The notes beneath the pieces were generated by a model. The model was not told the origin of the DNA. It ran no database searches and saw nothing but the letters and a program-made list of their open reading frames with translations. A stretch of DNA of 64,000 nt, from the NCBI GenBank assembly GCA_910575275.1, contig CAJTEE010000002.1:596604-660603 (forward strand), written 5' to 3'. Shown here piece by piece: positions 14,798 to 24,153 of this stretch. The position numbers were made by a program, and so were the translations under genes. Within the stretch, counting starts at the first letter, position 1, and each line of letters opens with the position of its first letter. This stretch comes from Lachnospiraceae bacterium. GTDB lineage: Bacteria; Bacillota; Clostridia; Lachnospirales; Lachnospiraceae.

Positions 14798-16298
14798 CCG
14801 TCATCTTCTCCTTTCTGCCCCTCCCGACGCGGTTTTTGATCTCATACATGACATAGCATGCCGTCATGATCAAAAATACCGCCGCAATGGGCCGTTTAAA
14901 AAATGCCAGGAAGCTCCCGTCCGAGAATTGAAGTCCTCTTAACAGATTCGTTTCCACGATCGGCCCGAGAATAAAGCCCATGATCATGGGAGTCAACGGA
15001 AGACTCATCTTATAAAAGACAAAGCCCAGGACTCCAAACATCAGTACGGAATACACATCGAAAATGCGGTTATTCTGCCCGTACGCGCCGATCACACACA
15101 AAAGCAGGATGACGGTCAAAAGATAATTCTTGGGAATCCGGACCATTTTTATAAACATCTTCATGCCCAGATATTCCACCAGCAGCATAAAAAGGTTGGC
15201 CACGATCAGCGCCGCAAAAATCATATAGATTTGATCGCCGTTTTTCTGGAATACAAGCGGACCCGGGGCAATTCCGTGCAGAGTCAGGGCCGCCAAAAGG
15301 ATTGCCGTACCCGCATCCCCCGGAATCCCCAGCGTCAGCAGAGGGATCAGCGCCCCTCCGGTCACTGCGTTATTGGCGGTCTCTGAGGCTATGATTCCAT
15401 CCTTGATCCCGCTGCCGAATTTTTCCGGGTATTTCGAAGCGTTTTTGGCGGCGGAATAGGCAAGGATATTGGAGGTTCCCGCCCCGATTCCCGGAAGAAT
15501 CCCGATGCACGTGCCCAGGATGGTAGAGCGGACCATATTGACGGCCTGTCCCTTAAAATCAGACAGCTTTACGCCCATTCCCCGGATCGCCGCACCGTTG
15601 TACGAAAGATCCTGCGGTGCATTGCAGGAATTTTCCGCATACCTCAAAAGCTCCGTCACGGCGTAGACTCCAACCAGCACACAAAGCAGCTGAAACCCGG
15701 CATCAAACTCATGGATTCCCATCGTATACCGGGTCGTCATATCAAGAGGCGCCGTACCCACGGTCGCCAACATCACGCCAAGTATCCCGCCGATCAGCCC
15801 GCGCACCAGAGATTTCCCCGCCAGCCCCGCAATCAGCGCGAGCGAGAAAAGGGAAACGGCGAAATAATCCGCCGGCCCGAATTTTAACGCCACCTTGGAT
15901 AAGGCGGGCGCAAGGCAAAACAAGGCAAGCAGGCTTACCATGCCGCCGAAAAAGGACGCGACCAGTCCATATCCCAGCGCTTTTCCCGGTTCTCCGTTTT
16001 TGGCCATGGGGTAGCCGTCAAATGTAGTCGAGATGGAGGCCGGCGTGCCCGGGATTCCCAAAAGGATCGCCGTGATCAGGCCCCCGGAGGTTCCGCCGAT
16101 ATACAGCCCGATCAACATCGCGATCGCCTGCGTCGGCTCCATGATATACGTTAAGGGCAGCATAAATGCCATTCCCATAGAGGTCGTAAGGCCCGGGCTT
16201 GCTCCGAATAAGATCCCGATGCATACGCCGGCAAAAATCATAAATAAAACGCCAAAATCGGCCAGCATTTGAAATCCGATTGAAAATTGTGCGAACAT
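14790..16298 (-). CDS. tctA: Tripartite tricarboxylate transporter, large permease
   Basis: TctA, 502 aa, the main integral-membrane subunit of a binding-protein-dependent secondary transporter for organic acids. About a dozen hydrophobic segments are visible, plus the family hallmarks FGASPGLTTSMGMAF near residue 30 and the second, similar loop GILPGIGAGTSNILAY near residue 265, which reflect the internal duplication. ATG follows GGAG. It is preceded by tctB (27-base gap) and overlaps the sulfatase gene. Substrate is not shown by the sequence; the linked sulfatase suggests a sulfated or related carboxylate. Confidence 0.93.
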   Translation of the reverse strand: MFAQFSIGFQMLADFGVLFMIFAGVCIGILFGASPGLTTSMGMAFMLPLTYIMEPTQAIAMLIGLYIGGTSGGLITAILLGIPGTPASISTTFDGYPMAKNGEPGKALGYGLVASFFGGMVSLLALFCLAPALSKVALKFGPADYFAVSLFSLALIAGLAGKSLVRGLIGGILGVMLATVGTAPLDMTTRYTMGIHEFDAGFQLLCVLVGVYAVTELLRYAENSCNAPQDLSYNGAAIRGMGVKLSDFKGQAVNMVRSTILGTCIGILPGIGAGTSNILAYSAAKNASKYPEKFGSGIKDGIIASETANNAVTGGALIPLLTLGIPGDAGTAILLAALTLHGIAPGPLVFQKNGDQIYMIFAALIVANLFMLLVEYLGMKMFIKMVRIPKNYLLTVILLLCVIGAYGQNNRIFDVYSVLMFGVLGFVFYKMSLPLTPMIMGFILGPIVETNLLRGLQFSDGSFLAFFKRPIAAVFLIMTACYVMYEIKNRVGRGRKEKMTDG

Positions 16299-16325
16299 AT
16301 ACTCCTGCTCCTCTCCCGGAATGTG

Positions 16326-16817
16326 TCAAAATCCCAGCTTTCCCGCCGGTAAAGCGACCGAGAATACCTTTGTAAATAAGTACGTCAAAACAGCCGCCAC
16401 CGCGATGCCAAATATAATATATTGTATATATTTCTTTTTAGAGGTTTTGGGACTTTGGATCACGATCATCTGCAGCGCTGCATAAAATGCGGAAGCTATC
16501 AGAAACCCGATCTGCTTAAGCAGGACAATATAGAGCAGGATCAGCCCCATCGTCAACGCGACTCTTGCTTCTGACCGCTTTTCTTCCTTCCCCGCCGTTT
16601 TCTGCTCCTGCCTGTTTAACCCTTTGGCTTCCTGAAAAATCAGGGCCAGACTCAGAAGGCAGAGCGCCAGGCTGTAAATTTTTGGCATGAAATCCGGCCC
16701 GTATTTGGCCGTCATCAGCCGGCTTGTTTGAATAAAGCTCCCTTTAAAATAAAGCACGGACAGCAGCAGGCAGAAAATCCCTGTCAGAAAACCTCCGTAT
16801 TTTTTAAATTGCTCCAA
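16326..16817 (-). CDS. tctB: Tripartite tricarboxylate transporter, small subunit
   Basis: TctB-type protein of 163 aa with four predicted membrane helices (near residues 8-27, 42-62, 88-120 and 130-150) separated by a charged loop QEQKTAGKEEKRSEARVA. It partners with TctA. The start codon appears to be TTG at 16817, preceded by GGAGGGGG at 8 bases; no ATG is better placed. It sits between tctC (45-base gap) and tctA. Confidence 0.85.
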   Translation of the reverse strand: MEQFKKYGGFLTGIFCLLLSVLYFKGSFIQTSRLMTAKYGPDFMPKIYSLALCLLSLALIFQEAKGLNRQEQKTAGKEEKRSEARVALTMGLILLYIVLLKQIGFLIASAFYAALQMIVIQSPKTSKKKYIQYIIFGIAVAAVLTYLFTKVFSVALPAGKLGF

Positions 16818-16862
16818 TGTATGATCCCCCTCCCTGTTGCCACAAAGTATTCCGCTTCTCCT

Positions 16863-17993
16863 TTATTGCTGCGGAATATATTTCATGTATTCTTCCAGCG
16901 CCATGCTGTATTCTTCCATCAGCCCCGTAAGTCCCCCGGCATCCGTGTATTGGATATCAACGCCGTTATTTGCCGATTCCTTCATAAATTCCGGGTTTTC
17001 ACTTACGGTCTTTATGGCCGCCGCCAGCTTCTCCTTTACCGCGTCGTCGATCCCCTTCGGCCCCATTACGCACTGGAAACGATTGTATACAATGTCTAAC
17101 CCCTGATCGACTCCCGTGGCGATATCCGGTGCGTTTTCGCTCCTCTCATCCGCCAGCAAAGCGACCGCGTTCAGATCGCCCGTATCCAGATAATCCCGGA
17201 TCTGGCTCATTGGAGCAAACGTCAGATCAATCTGCTTCCCGACCATAAGAGGCAGGCGCTCGGACATCTGGCCTCCGTCTACGATTTTCAGTTCGATTCC
17301 CAGCTTTTCGTTGATAATATATGGAAGAAGGGAGATAAACGCGCTGCTCTCACCGCCGAAGACAAGCTCTCCCGGCTTTTCCGCCGCCTTTTTCTTCAAT
17401 GTTTCCACGTCCGGTATGCTGCCGTTGCCTACCAGGTACATATCTACATGATACAGATTGGCGATCATGTCCAGATCCTCATACCCGAAATCCATCACTC
17501 CGAGCTTCTGATTGGTAACGGTATCCTCGTTAAAATATACGAACGTGTACCCGTCGTTTTCGGAATTTTTTGCCTCTTTTAATCCCATAGCGCCGCTGGA
17601 ACCGGTGATATTGACTACGTTTACCGGCTGCCCTAACTCTGCGGTCAGATATTTTGCAAGCAGGCGGGCGTTTGTGTCCGTTCCCCCTCCCGCTCCCGCC
17701 GGCACGATCAGGCTGACTGCCTTTTGGGGCCACTCTGTGACAGCTTGGGCCCCGGCCGCCGTCAGTGCCGTGTCCGCTTCCTTTGCTGCCTCCTCTGCCG
17801 CCTGTACCGCCTGTGCCGTCCTGGCCGCTGCATTTTGGGTTCCCGCCGTCTCCTGTCTTGTATCAGCGACCGTCCCCGCCTCCTTCAAATCCGCATTCTG
17901 GCCCGTCCCCTGCTTTGCACTGCATCCGCCAAGTGCCAAAAGCATTGCCGCTCCTACTGCTGCTGCCAAACATGATACGTTTCTTCTTTTCAT
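16863..17993 (-). CDS. tctC: TctC-type solute-binding lipoprotein
   Basis: Extracytoplasmic substrate-binding protein, 376 aa, of the Bug/TctC family. Signal peptide with lipobox LALGGC (Cys24) anchors it to the membrane. An Ala/Glu-rich linker of about 65 residues precedes the binding domain, which begins WPQKAVSLIVPAGAGGGTD, the typical first strand and ligand loop. It is the first gene of tctCBA-sulfatase and has a sigma-A promoter with an embedded palindrome (18049-18067), so it is probably controlled by the divergent ROK regulator. Confidence 0.92.
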   Translation of the reverse strand: MKRRNVSCLAAAVGAAMLLALGGCSAKQGTGQNADLKEAGTVADTRQETAGTQNAAARTAQAVQAAEEAAKEADTALTAAGAQAVTEWPQKAVSLIVPAGAGGGTDTNARLLAKYLTAELGQPVNVVNITGSSGAMGLKEAKNSENDGYTFVYFNEDTVTNQKLGVMDFGYEDLDMIANLYHVDMYLVGNGSIPDVETLKKKAAEKPGELVFGGESSAFISLLPYIINEKLGIELKIVDGGQMSERLPLMVGKQIDLTFAPMSQIRDYLDTGDLNAVALLADERSENAPDIATGVDQGLDIVYNRFQCVMGPKGIDDAVKEKLAAAIKTVSENPEFMKESANNGVDIQYTDAGGLTGLMEEYSMALEEYMKYIPQQ

Positions 17994-18043
17994 AGACTTC
18001 TCCTTTACTTTTTTCTATTTTAAAAATAAGTTTCCTGGTTTTT

Positions 18044-18072
18044 ACTATATCATAACTGTTTTATGATTACAA
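18044..18072 (-). promoter_or_regulatory. tctC promoter with embedded operator
   Basis: TTGTAA (18067-18072), 17-base spacer and TATAGT (18044-18049) on the minus strand. The spacer is filled by the perfect inverted repeat ATCATAA-N5-TTATGAT (18049-18067). A repressor bound there would block RNA polymerase; the divergent ROK protein is the obvious candidate. Confidence 0.8.
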
Positions 18073-18166
18073 TACCTATTTTATTTTTCAAACAGAAATA
18101 TTTTTTGTGCATATTTACTTCTATTTTTCTCTTTATAGTCATAAACTCATTTTTCTTTTTTCTATA

Positions 18167-18195
18167 TTGAAAAAAATAGCAAAAACTGGTATACT
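18167..18195 (+). promoter_or_regulatory. Promoter of the ROK regulator gene
   Basis: TTGAAA (18167-18172), 17-base spacer, TATACT (18190-18195), followed by a short leader of about 20 nt to the ATG at 18224. Confidence 0.8.
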
Positions 18196-18223
18196 TAATA
18201 AAACAATTGATCCAGGGGTATAT

Positions 18224-19468
18224 ATGAATCTCATAGAAACGATCTCAGAATTATCAGAAGAAAGCAGATATATATTGAATCTGATACAAAAAAACGGGCC
18301 TGTCACGATAAATGACCTGACAAGCCATCTCCATATAAACCGGGGACGCTTACAGCGCATCATGCAGGCGATGGAAAACAGCAATCTGATCGCCGCCACA
18401 GGCTATACCGATTCTACCGGCGGACGCAAATCCGTTCTCTACGATGTAAACTGCCGGGACTATTTCGTCGCCGGAATGGCCATCGGCTCGATCCGATACA
18501 GCCTTTTTATCGTCAATCTGAAGAACCGGCTCCTCATATCCAGACAATACCCGCTTTCAACCAAGCTGACCTTCGATCAGTTTGCCGTCGATACCTGCAG
18601 ACAGCTTCACGGTCTGGCCGAGGAGGCCGGAATCTCCTATTCCGCCCTTATCGGCATGGGGGTCGGCATTCCCGGCGTCATCGACCGCCAGGCGGGTATC
18701 CTGATCCGGCAGCACTCCGATTTTTTCCATGAGAGCTGGATCAATACTCCGATCCGGCAGACTTTGCAAGAGGTTTTTTCCCTCCCGACCGTACTGGATC
18801 TGAATATTTACGGGGAGACCCTCAGCTATTATTATTACGGGGAAGGCAGAGAGTCCGACAATCTCATGTCTGTCTCCTGCAGTATGTCCATTATGAACGC
18901 TTTCATTTCAAAGGGCCGGCTGTTTCGTTCCATGAACGACCATTCCGATGCCCTAGCCCACATCACAGTCGATATAAACGGCCTTCTCTGCAAATGCGGG
19001 AATTACGGATGCATTGACTGCTATTCGTCCGTTCAGGCAATTTTAAAACGGTTTACCTCCGATTTAAAGCTGGGCGGGCATTCCTCCGTCAAAAAAGACA
19101 TCGGCCAGATCTCCATCCATGACATTACGGCGGCCGCCGCTCTCGGCGATCCCGCCTCCAGATCGGCAATCGAATACGGGGCCCGGGTGCTGGGCTGCGG
19201 ACTGGCCAATTACATGCGCCTTTTAAATCCCGACACCGTCGTTCTCAACGGAATCATGATTGACGAATCAGACCTCTATTATGATACGGTCATTCAAACG
19301 GTCAAGCGGCAGTTAAAATATGTGGAAAACAATCTCCGCATCCGCTTTATCCGCCACACCAAGGCAGAATCCCGTGCCTTTTCCGTATCTGCCGGCGCTT
19401 TGTTTCTGGAATCCATATTAAATTCCGACGAGCGCTTTATACCAAAATTTTCTTCCGTTAAAGCATAG
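18224..19468 (+). CDS. ROK-family transcriptional regulator
   Basis: The product is 414 aa. Residues about 10-75 form a winged HTH (NGPVTINDLTSHLHINRGRLQ). The rest is a ROK sugar-kinase-like domain: IGMGVGIPGVID, and the Cys-rich zinc motif seen as CKCGNYGCIDCY, followed by the actin-fold end segment GLANYMRLLNPDTVVLNG. The ATG at 18224 has a weak CAGGGG site; upstream in-frame codons precede the promoter. It is transcribed away from tctCBA, with an operator-like palindrome between them. The ligand is probably the imported compound or its product. Confidence 0.9.
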   Translation: MNLIETISELSEESRYILNLIQKNGPVTINDLTSHLHINRGRLQRIMQAMENSNLIAATGYTDSTGGRKSVLYDVNCRDYFVAGMAIGSIRYSLFIVNLKNRLLISRQYPLSTKLTFDQFAVDTCRQLHGLAEEAGISYSALIGMGVGIPGVIDRQAGILIRQHSDFFHESWINTPIRQTLQEVFSLPTVLDLNIYGETLSYYYYGEGRESDNLMSVSCSMSIMNAFISKGRLFRSMNDHSDALAHITVDINGLLCKCGNYGCIDCYSSVQAILKRFTSDLKLGGHSSVKKDIGQISIHDITAAAALGDPASRSAIEYGARVLGCGLANYMRLLNPDTVVLNGIMIDESDLYYDTVIQTVKRQLKYVENNLRIRFIRHTKAESRAFSVSAGALFLESILNSDERFIPKFSSVKA

Positions 19469-19483
19469 ACGGCCACCCGAAAA

Positions 19484-19521
19484 GGAGCGGGAATCCCAAA
19501 ATCGGATTCCCGCTCCCTTCA
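19484..19521. terminator. Bidirectional terminator between ROK and anSME genes
   Basis: A 13-bp perfect stem, GGAGCGGGAATCC with GGATTCCCGCTCC (19484-19496 / 19504-19516). It has TTTT on the minus side and CTTC on the plus side, and sits between convergent genes. Confidence 0.85.
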
Positions 19522-19532
19522 TAATACCCTTC

Positions 19533-20666
19533 TCATCGTACACGCCCCGCCGCATGCATCTGCCTGGCAATATTCTCCGCGATCTCTTGCATCCGGGGAA
19601 GTGCCGCCTCAAACAGCATCCGATAGGACCGGCAGAAATAATTTCCGCGGCCCTCCTCATCCCAATAACGTCTGCAGCCGCCGCGGCAGAGGAACCGATA
19701 GGGGCAGTCCTTACATGCCTCCCGGCTGCCCGTGCCGCCGGCCAAAAACCGCTTCGCCTGCTCCGTTTCGGACAGCTCCGGCACCGAATCCGTCAAAAAG
19801 CTGCCCAGCCTCCATTCGTCGATCACATAAAAATCGCACGGATAGACCGACCCGTCCGCCTCCACGACAAACTGCAGGCTGCAGCCGCCCCGCATATCAC
19901 AGGATTCCGCGGGCATCCCCATCAGGATCGAGATATAATTTTCAAACTGCCGGATATACGGCGCACGGCCCGTCCTAAGATCCGCGTACCAGAGCTCAAA
20001 CAGCCGGCAGAGGAAGGTCCCGTAATCCTCCGGAATCAGCGAATACTCCCGCCCGCCCGGCTTCTCTCCGAGCGGATCCAGACAGGGGATAAACTGCAGA
20101 TAACGCCAGCCGTTTTTCTTATAAAATGCATACAGCTTCGACACCGCGAGCGCCGTCCGCCGGTTCACCACGGTCAGAATATTAAACTCCACGCCCCGCT
20201 CTGCAAACAGCTCCAGTGTCCGCATCACCGAGGAAAAGCTGCCCTTTCCCTGCTCGGTCACGCGGAACGCATCATGCGTATATTTTGTCCCATCCACGGA
20301 CACGCCCACGAGGAACTTATGCTTTGCAAAGAAATCGGCCCAATCCCTTGTGAGCCCATATCCGTTTGTCTGCAGGGAATTCGTGACCGGGATCCCCTTT
20401 TGATTGTATTGCTTTTCAAACTCCATCAGCCGCTCAAAAAAAGGCAGCCCGCACAGCGTGGGCTCTCCGCCCTGAAACAGAAAGCCCACTCGTTCCTCCG
20501 CATACGCAAACGCCTGCCGCACTACCGCTTCCAGCGTCTCCATGGACATAAGCCCATAGCTGCCCGTCCCACGCTTTTCCATCTCGTCACAGTAAAAGCA
20601 GTACACACAGCGCAAATTGCAGAGCCCGGACGCGGGCTTTATCAGAATCTGCAGCGGCCCTCCCAT
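19533..20666 (-). CDS. Anaerobic sulfatase-maturating radical SAM enzyme
   Basis: anSME-type enzyme, 377 aa. It oxidises the active-site Cys or Ser of sulfatases to formylglycine. The radical SAM motif C-x3-C-x2-C is seen as CNLRCVYC near residue 15, and the SPASM region has the Cys groups in SCDMRGGCSLQF, GSVYPCDFY and CKDCPYRFLCRGGC, which bind auxiliary Fe-S clusters. The start at 20666 follows AAAGGGGGAATATGCG. It is placed directly downstream of sulfatase 2 (99-base gap) and would serve both sulfatases in this region, each of which has a Cys-type motif. Confidence 0.94.
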   Translation of the reverse strand: MGGPLQILIKPASGLCNLRCVYCFYCDEMEKRGTGSYGLMSMETLEAVVRQAFAYAEERVGFLFQGGEPTLCGLPFFERLMEFEKQYNQKGIPVTNSLQTNGYGLTRDWADFFAKHKFLVGVSVDGTKYTHDAFRVTEQGKGSFSSVMRTLELFAERGVEFNILTVVNRRTALAVSKLYAFYKKNGWRYLQFIPCLDPLGEKPGGREYSLIPEDYGTFLCRLFELWYADLRTGRAPYIRQFENYISILMGMPAESCDMRGGCSLQFVVEADGSVYPCDFYVIDEWRLGSFLTDSVPELSETEQAKRFLAGGTGSREACKDCPYRFLCRGGCRRYWDEEGRGNYFCRSYRMLFEAALPRMQEIAENIARQMHAAGRVR

Positions 20667-20765
20667 CGCATATTCCCCCTTTTGTCTCGCGAAAATCCGC
20701 CGCCGGCGCTCCATCCGGTCAGGAACCGGACCCTGGACCGTCCGGAGCGCCGGTCCATCGCCGTA

Positions 20766-22124
20766 CTAATCCGCATCCACGATCTGCGGCCGCACGTGCT
20801 CAACCCTTTCGATCCAGTCCGCCAGCTTCTCCCGGAGCGCCAGCTTGACCTCCCGGTACGCCTCATCCCGGATCAGATTGGTAAGCTCGTACGGATCCTT
20901 TTTCAGGTCATACAGGAAGTCATCCGCATAGAGATCGGAGCCCATGTGCTCTCCGCCGTTCTTTCCCGGAGCGTAAACGGAATACAGATAGTTTTCCGTC
21001 CGCACACAGCGCCCCACACGGCTCTCGGAGATCTGTGCGTAGACCTCATTGGGCCGGTTCTCACACCTTCCGTCCGCCACATCCAGCAGATTCTCCCCGA
21101 TCATCGCCTCGCCCACATCGACGCCGGCCAGGGCGAGGATGGTCTTTGGCAGGCTCTCGGTGCTGACAAGCTCCGTCACGGTTTTTCCGCCGGCAAACGG
21201 GCCGCCGGCAATCACGAGCGGCACATGGGAAGCGGCCGCATGGCAGGTGCGTTTATAATCATCATAGCCGTTTAAATGGCTGTCCGTATTGCGTGTCCTG
21301 AAGTGCGAGCCGTGATCCGAGGCGAACACAATCACCGTGTTTTCGTAGAGCCCTTCCTTTTTCAGCCGCTCTATGAGCCGCCCCAGGTTTGCATCAAGGC
21401 TCGCGCACTGCCCCAGATAATCCGGATATTCCTCGGCCGCATTGCCGCCGAGCGCTGCGAGATCCCCCGGCAGCACAAAGTCCTTATATCTTTCCTTGGA
21501 GCCTGCCGGCCCCTCGTAGTGATTATGATCGTTCTGATGATGCGGTTCGATCTGGGAAATCGTCATGAAAAAGGGCTTTTTGCGATCATACGTGTCAAAA
21601 AACTCCAGCGCCAGATCCGTGATGCAGTCCGGTCTGTAGCCCGTAAATTCGATCTTGTTGTCATTCTCGTCGAATACGTAGCCGTCATACCCGTGGGAGG
21701 TAAACTCCAGCACGTCGGCGGCCCGCCAAAAGCCGCTGTAGCCCCCGCGAAGCTCTCTGGGGATCGCCGTGACGGTGTGATCCACTACAGGCGGCTTTTC
21801 AAGCTCCCCATCGCTTGCCAGATGCCATTTGCCGATATAGGCCGTCTCATACCCCGCCTCCTCGATGTAGTCCGCCAGCGTCTTCACGCCGGCCGGCAGC
21901 ATGATATTATTCCGAAAGCATCCGGTATCGGTCGCGTAGCGCCCCGTCTGAAACAGCGCTCTGCACGGGCCGCAGACCGGCTGCGGCGTATACGCCTGCT
22001 CAAATTTTACGCCCTCCCCTGCAAGCCTGTCCAGGTTCGGTGTGATGGGCAGAGGCTGGCCGTAGCAGCCACAGGTATCGGCCCTCTGCTGATCCGTGAA
22101 GTAAAATACAATGTTGTACGCCAT
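20766..22124 (-). CDS. Sulfatase family protein 2 (no signal peptide)
   Basis: Sulfatase of 452 aa. IVFYFTDQQRADTCGCYG holds the N-terminal metal ligands. VCGPCRALFQTGR carries C-x-P-x-R for formylglycine. VIVFASDHGSHF gives the second metal-ligand set. The ATG at 22124 follows AAAGGAGGCAATATC; a longer upstream frame lacks a ribosome site. As with sulfatase 1 there is no signal peptide, so the substrate should be intracellular. The maturase gene follows 99 bases later. The two sulfatases differ too much to be recent duplicates. Confidence 0.92.
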   Translation of the reverse strand: MAYNIVFYFTDQQRADTCGCYGQPLPITPNLDRLAGEGVKFEQAYTPQPVCGPCRALFQTGRYATDTGCFRNNIMLPAGVKTLADYIEEAGYETAYIGKWHLASDGELEKPPVVDHTVTAIPRELRGGYSGFWRAADVLEFTSHGYDGYVFDENDNKIEFTGYRPDCITDLALEFFDTYDRKKPFFMTISQIEPHHQNDHNHYEGPAGSKERYKDFVLPGDLAALGGNAAEEYPDYLGQCASLDANLGRLIERLKKEGLYENTVIVFASDHGSHFRTRNTDSHLNGYDDYKRTCHAAASHVPLVIAGGPFAGGKTVTELVSTESLPKTILALAGVDVGEAMIGENLLDVADGRCENRPNEVYAQISESRVGRCVRTENYLYSVYAPGKNGGEHMGSDLYADDFLYDLKKDPYELTNLIRDEAYREVKLALREKLADWIERVEHVRPQIVDAD

Positions 22125-22263
22125 GATATTGCCTCCTTTAATCCTGTGAGTACTCCGGGAATCTCTCCTGAGTGCCCCTGTGTCAGACACCTTTTTATAG
22201 GAAACGTCATACCACTCTTTTTTATGATGATTCCTGCGCCGGGAGCTCAAGGTGCCTTGTGTT

Positions 22264-23667
22264 TTATTGTTTCATGGTCCGGGGCTCGTTTTCGTCTGCC
22301 TGTCCGCGCCCCGTCCCCTGACACCGCTTAAAGATCCGCGCCAGCATAATGACGGCCGCCACCGCCAGGATAAACTCCGCCGTCGGCTGCGCGTAGACCA
22401 GGCCGTAGAGCGGAAACAGCTCCTCATACAGGAACAAAACCGGGATCTCCAGGATGATCTTGCGCATGATGGCAAAAACCAGAGCGTGCTTCCCCATTCC
22501 AAGCGCCTGGAAGACTCCCACGGTCAGGAAATCAAGACAGAGGAACGGGAGCCCCACACAGAAGCCGCGCAGGAATCTTGTCCCATAGGCGACGATCGAA
22601 TCATTGTCCATAAACGCACGGATTAACGTCCCCGCACCCAGATAATAACACAGCGTCACGACAAACAGCGCCGGGAGCATCAGCTTGATCGCAAAAAGGA
22701 TCGTATCCTTCATGCGCCTGTGATTCCCGCTGGCGTAGGTGTAGCTCACGAGCGGCATCAGCCCCTGGGAAAAGCCGAGTGCGATCTGCATCGGGATCAT
22801 GTGGATCTTGTAGGAGATTCCCATCGCGGCCACCGCATCCGCCCCGTAGGAGGACGTAAAATTGTTGAGGATCGTCATGCCCGTCACGTTCAGCAGGTTT
22901 TGAATCGAGGCCGGAATTCCGACGCCGCAGACGCCGGCTACAATAAACCGCTTAAAGCCGAATCTGCGCGGATTGACACTGACAAAGGTCGTCTTTCTCC
23001 TGACGTGCAGAAGGACAAAAAAGTATGCGCACGCCACGCAGTTGGAAAGGAAAGTCGCACAGCCTGCGCCCGCGGCGCCCATATTAAGACCCCGGGGCAG
23101 AATAAAGATCGGGTCCAGGATCATATTGAGAAAGCACCCGCTCATTGTACCGACGCTGGCATGCAGAGACGCCCCCTCCGAGCGGACCATATAGGCCAGG
23201 ACGACATTTAGAATCGCCGGAGCCGCCCCGCAGGTCACGGTCCAGAACATATAGCTCCTTGTCGCCTCCCACGTCACCGCATCCGCCCCCAGGACCGCTA
23301 ACAGCGGATGCAGGAAAACCGTACAGAAAACAGATAAAAACACGCCGCCAAACAGGGCGCAGTAAAAGCCGAAAGCCGAGCTGTTGCGGACGGTCTCATA
23401 CTCCCTTCTCCCGAGTGCACGGCTCATCATACTGGAGGTCCCCACGCCAAACAAGTTATTGACCGCGTTGAAGGCTAAAAGGACCGGCGCCGCTAACGTC
23501 ACCGCCGCATTCTGTACCGGGTCATTCAGCATCCCGACAAAATATGTATCCGCCAGGTTGTAAAGTACCATAACCAACGAGCTCAAGATCGTCGGGATCG
23601 CCAACGCCGCCACTGCCCGCGGAATCGGCGCCTGTTCAAAAAGCTCTGTTTTTTCGTTCATTCCCAT
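22264..23667 (-). CDS. MATE-family multidrug/metabolite exporter
   Basis: The product is 467 aa with about 12 hydrophobic segments in two homologous halves, the normal MATE size. The segments LADTYFVGMLNDP and NNLFGVGTSSMMSRALGRRE in the N-half, and ISYKIHMIPMQIALGFSQGLMPLVSYTYASGN in the C-half, follow the family. MATE proteins export drugs or metabolites using Na+ or H+ gradients. It is transcribed in the same direction as the sulfatase 2 gene, 139 bases upstream of it; a functional link is not established. Confidence 0.92.
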   Translation of the reverse strand: MGMNEKTELFEQAPIPRAVAALAIPTILSSLVMVLYNLADTYFVGMLNDPVQNAAVTLAAPVLLAFNAVNNLFGVGTSSMMSRALGRREYETVRNSSAFGFYCALFGGVFLSVFCTVFLHPLLAVLGADAVTWEATRSYMFWTVTCGAAPAILNVVLAYMVRSEGASLHASVGTMSGCFLNMILDPIFILPRGLNMGAAGAGCATFLSNCVACAYFFVLLHVRRKTTFVSVNPRRFGFKRFIVAGVCGVGIPASIQNLLNVTGMTILNNFTSSYGADAVAAMGISYKIHMIPMQIALGFSQGLMPLVSYTYASGNHRRMKDTILFAIKLMLPALFVVTLCYYLGAGTLIRAFMDNDSIVAYGTRFLRGFCVGLPFLCLDFLTVGVFQALGMGKHALVFAIMRKIILEIPVLFLYEELFPLYGLVYAQPTAEFILAVAAVIMLARIFKRCQGTGRGQADENEPRTMKQ

Positions 23668-23717
23668 GTATCTGCTTCACCTGTTTCCTTCCCGTCCCGT
23701 TTGCCGCCTGTAACTGT

Positions 23718-23754
23718 CTTTTAAGCAAGTTTTTATGCTTTAAAAGGTATTATA
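23718..23754 (-). promoter_or_regulatory. Probable MATE promoter with inverted repeat
   Basis: A TATAAT hexamer (23749-23754, minus strand) has a poor -35 match. Directly downstream, CTTTTAAGC and GCTTTAAAAG (23718-23726 / 23737-23746) form an inverted repeat with one bulge, which could be an operator. Confidence 0.45.
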
Positions 23755-23810
23755 GCATACTTTCCAATGAAATGCGACTGAATTTCAATCACGGGGGGGC
23801 TAAAGAGTCC

Positions 23811-24069
23811 GCAGAGGACGGGGGAGGCAGGCGGGGCGATGCAGCCAGGCTTCGACGTTTAAAGCTCTAAGCCTCCGGCAATGCAAAAACAGAGGGGATC
23901 GAAGCAAGTCGCTGTAAAAATTCTGAAGAATTTTTACGCTCCATGCTTCTCGTATTTCGGCAGGGAATGCCGAAATACGCCCCTCATTTTTGCATTGCCG
24001 GAGGCTAAGAGCTTTTAAAACGTCTCGCCAACCGGCTGCACCGCCCCGCCTGCCTCCCCCGTCCTCTGC
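23811..24069. repeat. Giant palindrome family, copy 2 (inverted)
   Basis: The outer arms 23811-23846 and 24034-24069 match at 35 of 36 positions as reverse complements. Apical hairpins B (GTAAAAATTCT/AGAATTTTTAC) then A (GTATTTCGGC/GCCGAAATAC) appear in the opposite order to copies 1 and 3, so this copy is inverted. The G-C pair seen at the second stem position in copies 1 and 3 is a T-A pair in both hairpins here. Confidence 0.9.
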
Positions 24070-24153
24070 TACGCTTTATCGGGAGTGAGGAAAGGCATTG
24101 CTGGCAATAGTTGTGATCTTTCCTTTTCCCTTCCTCGGCCTGCCGGGAAAGTA

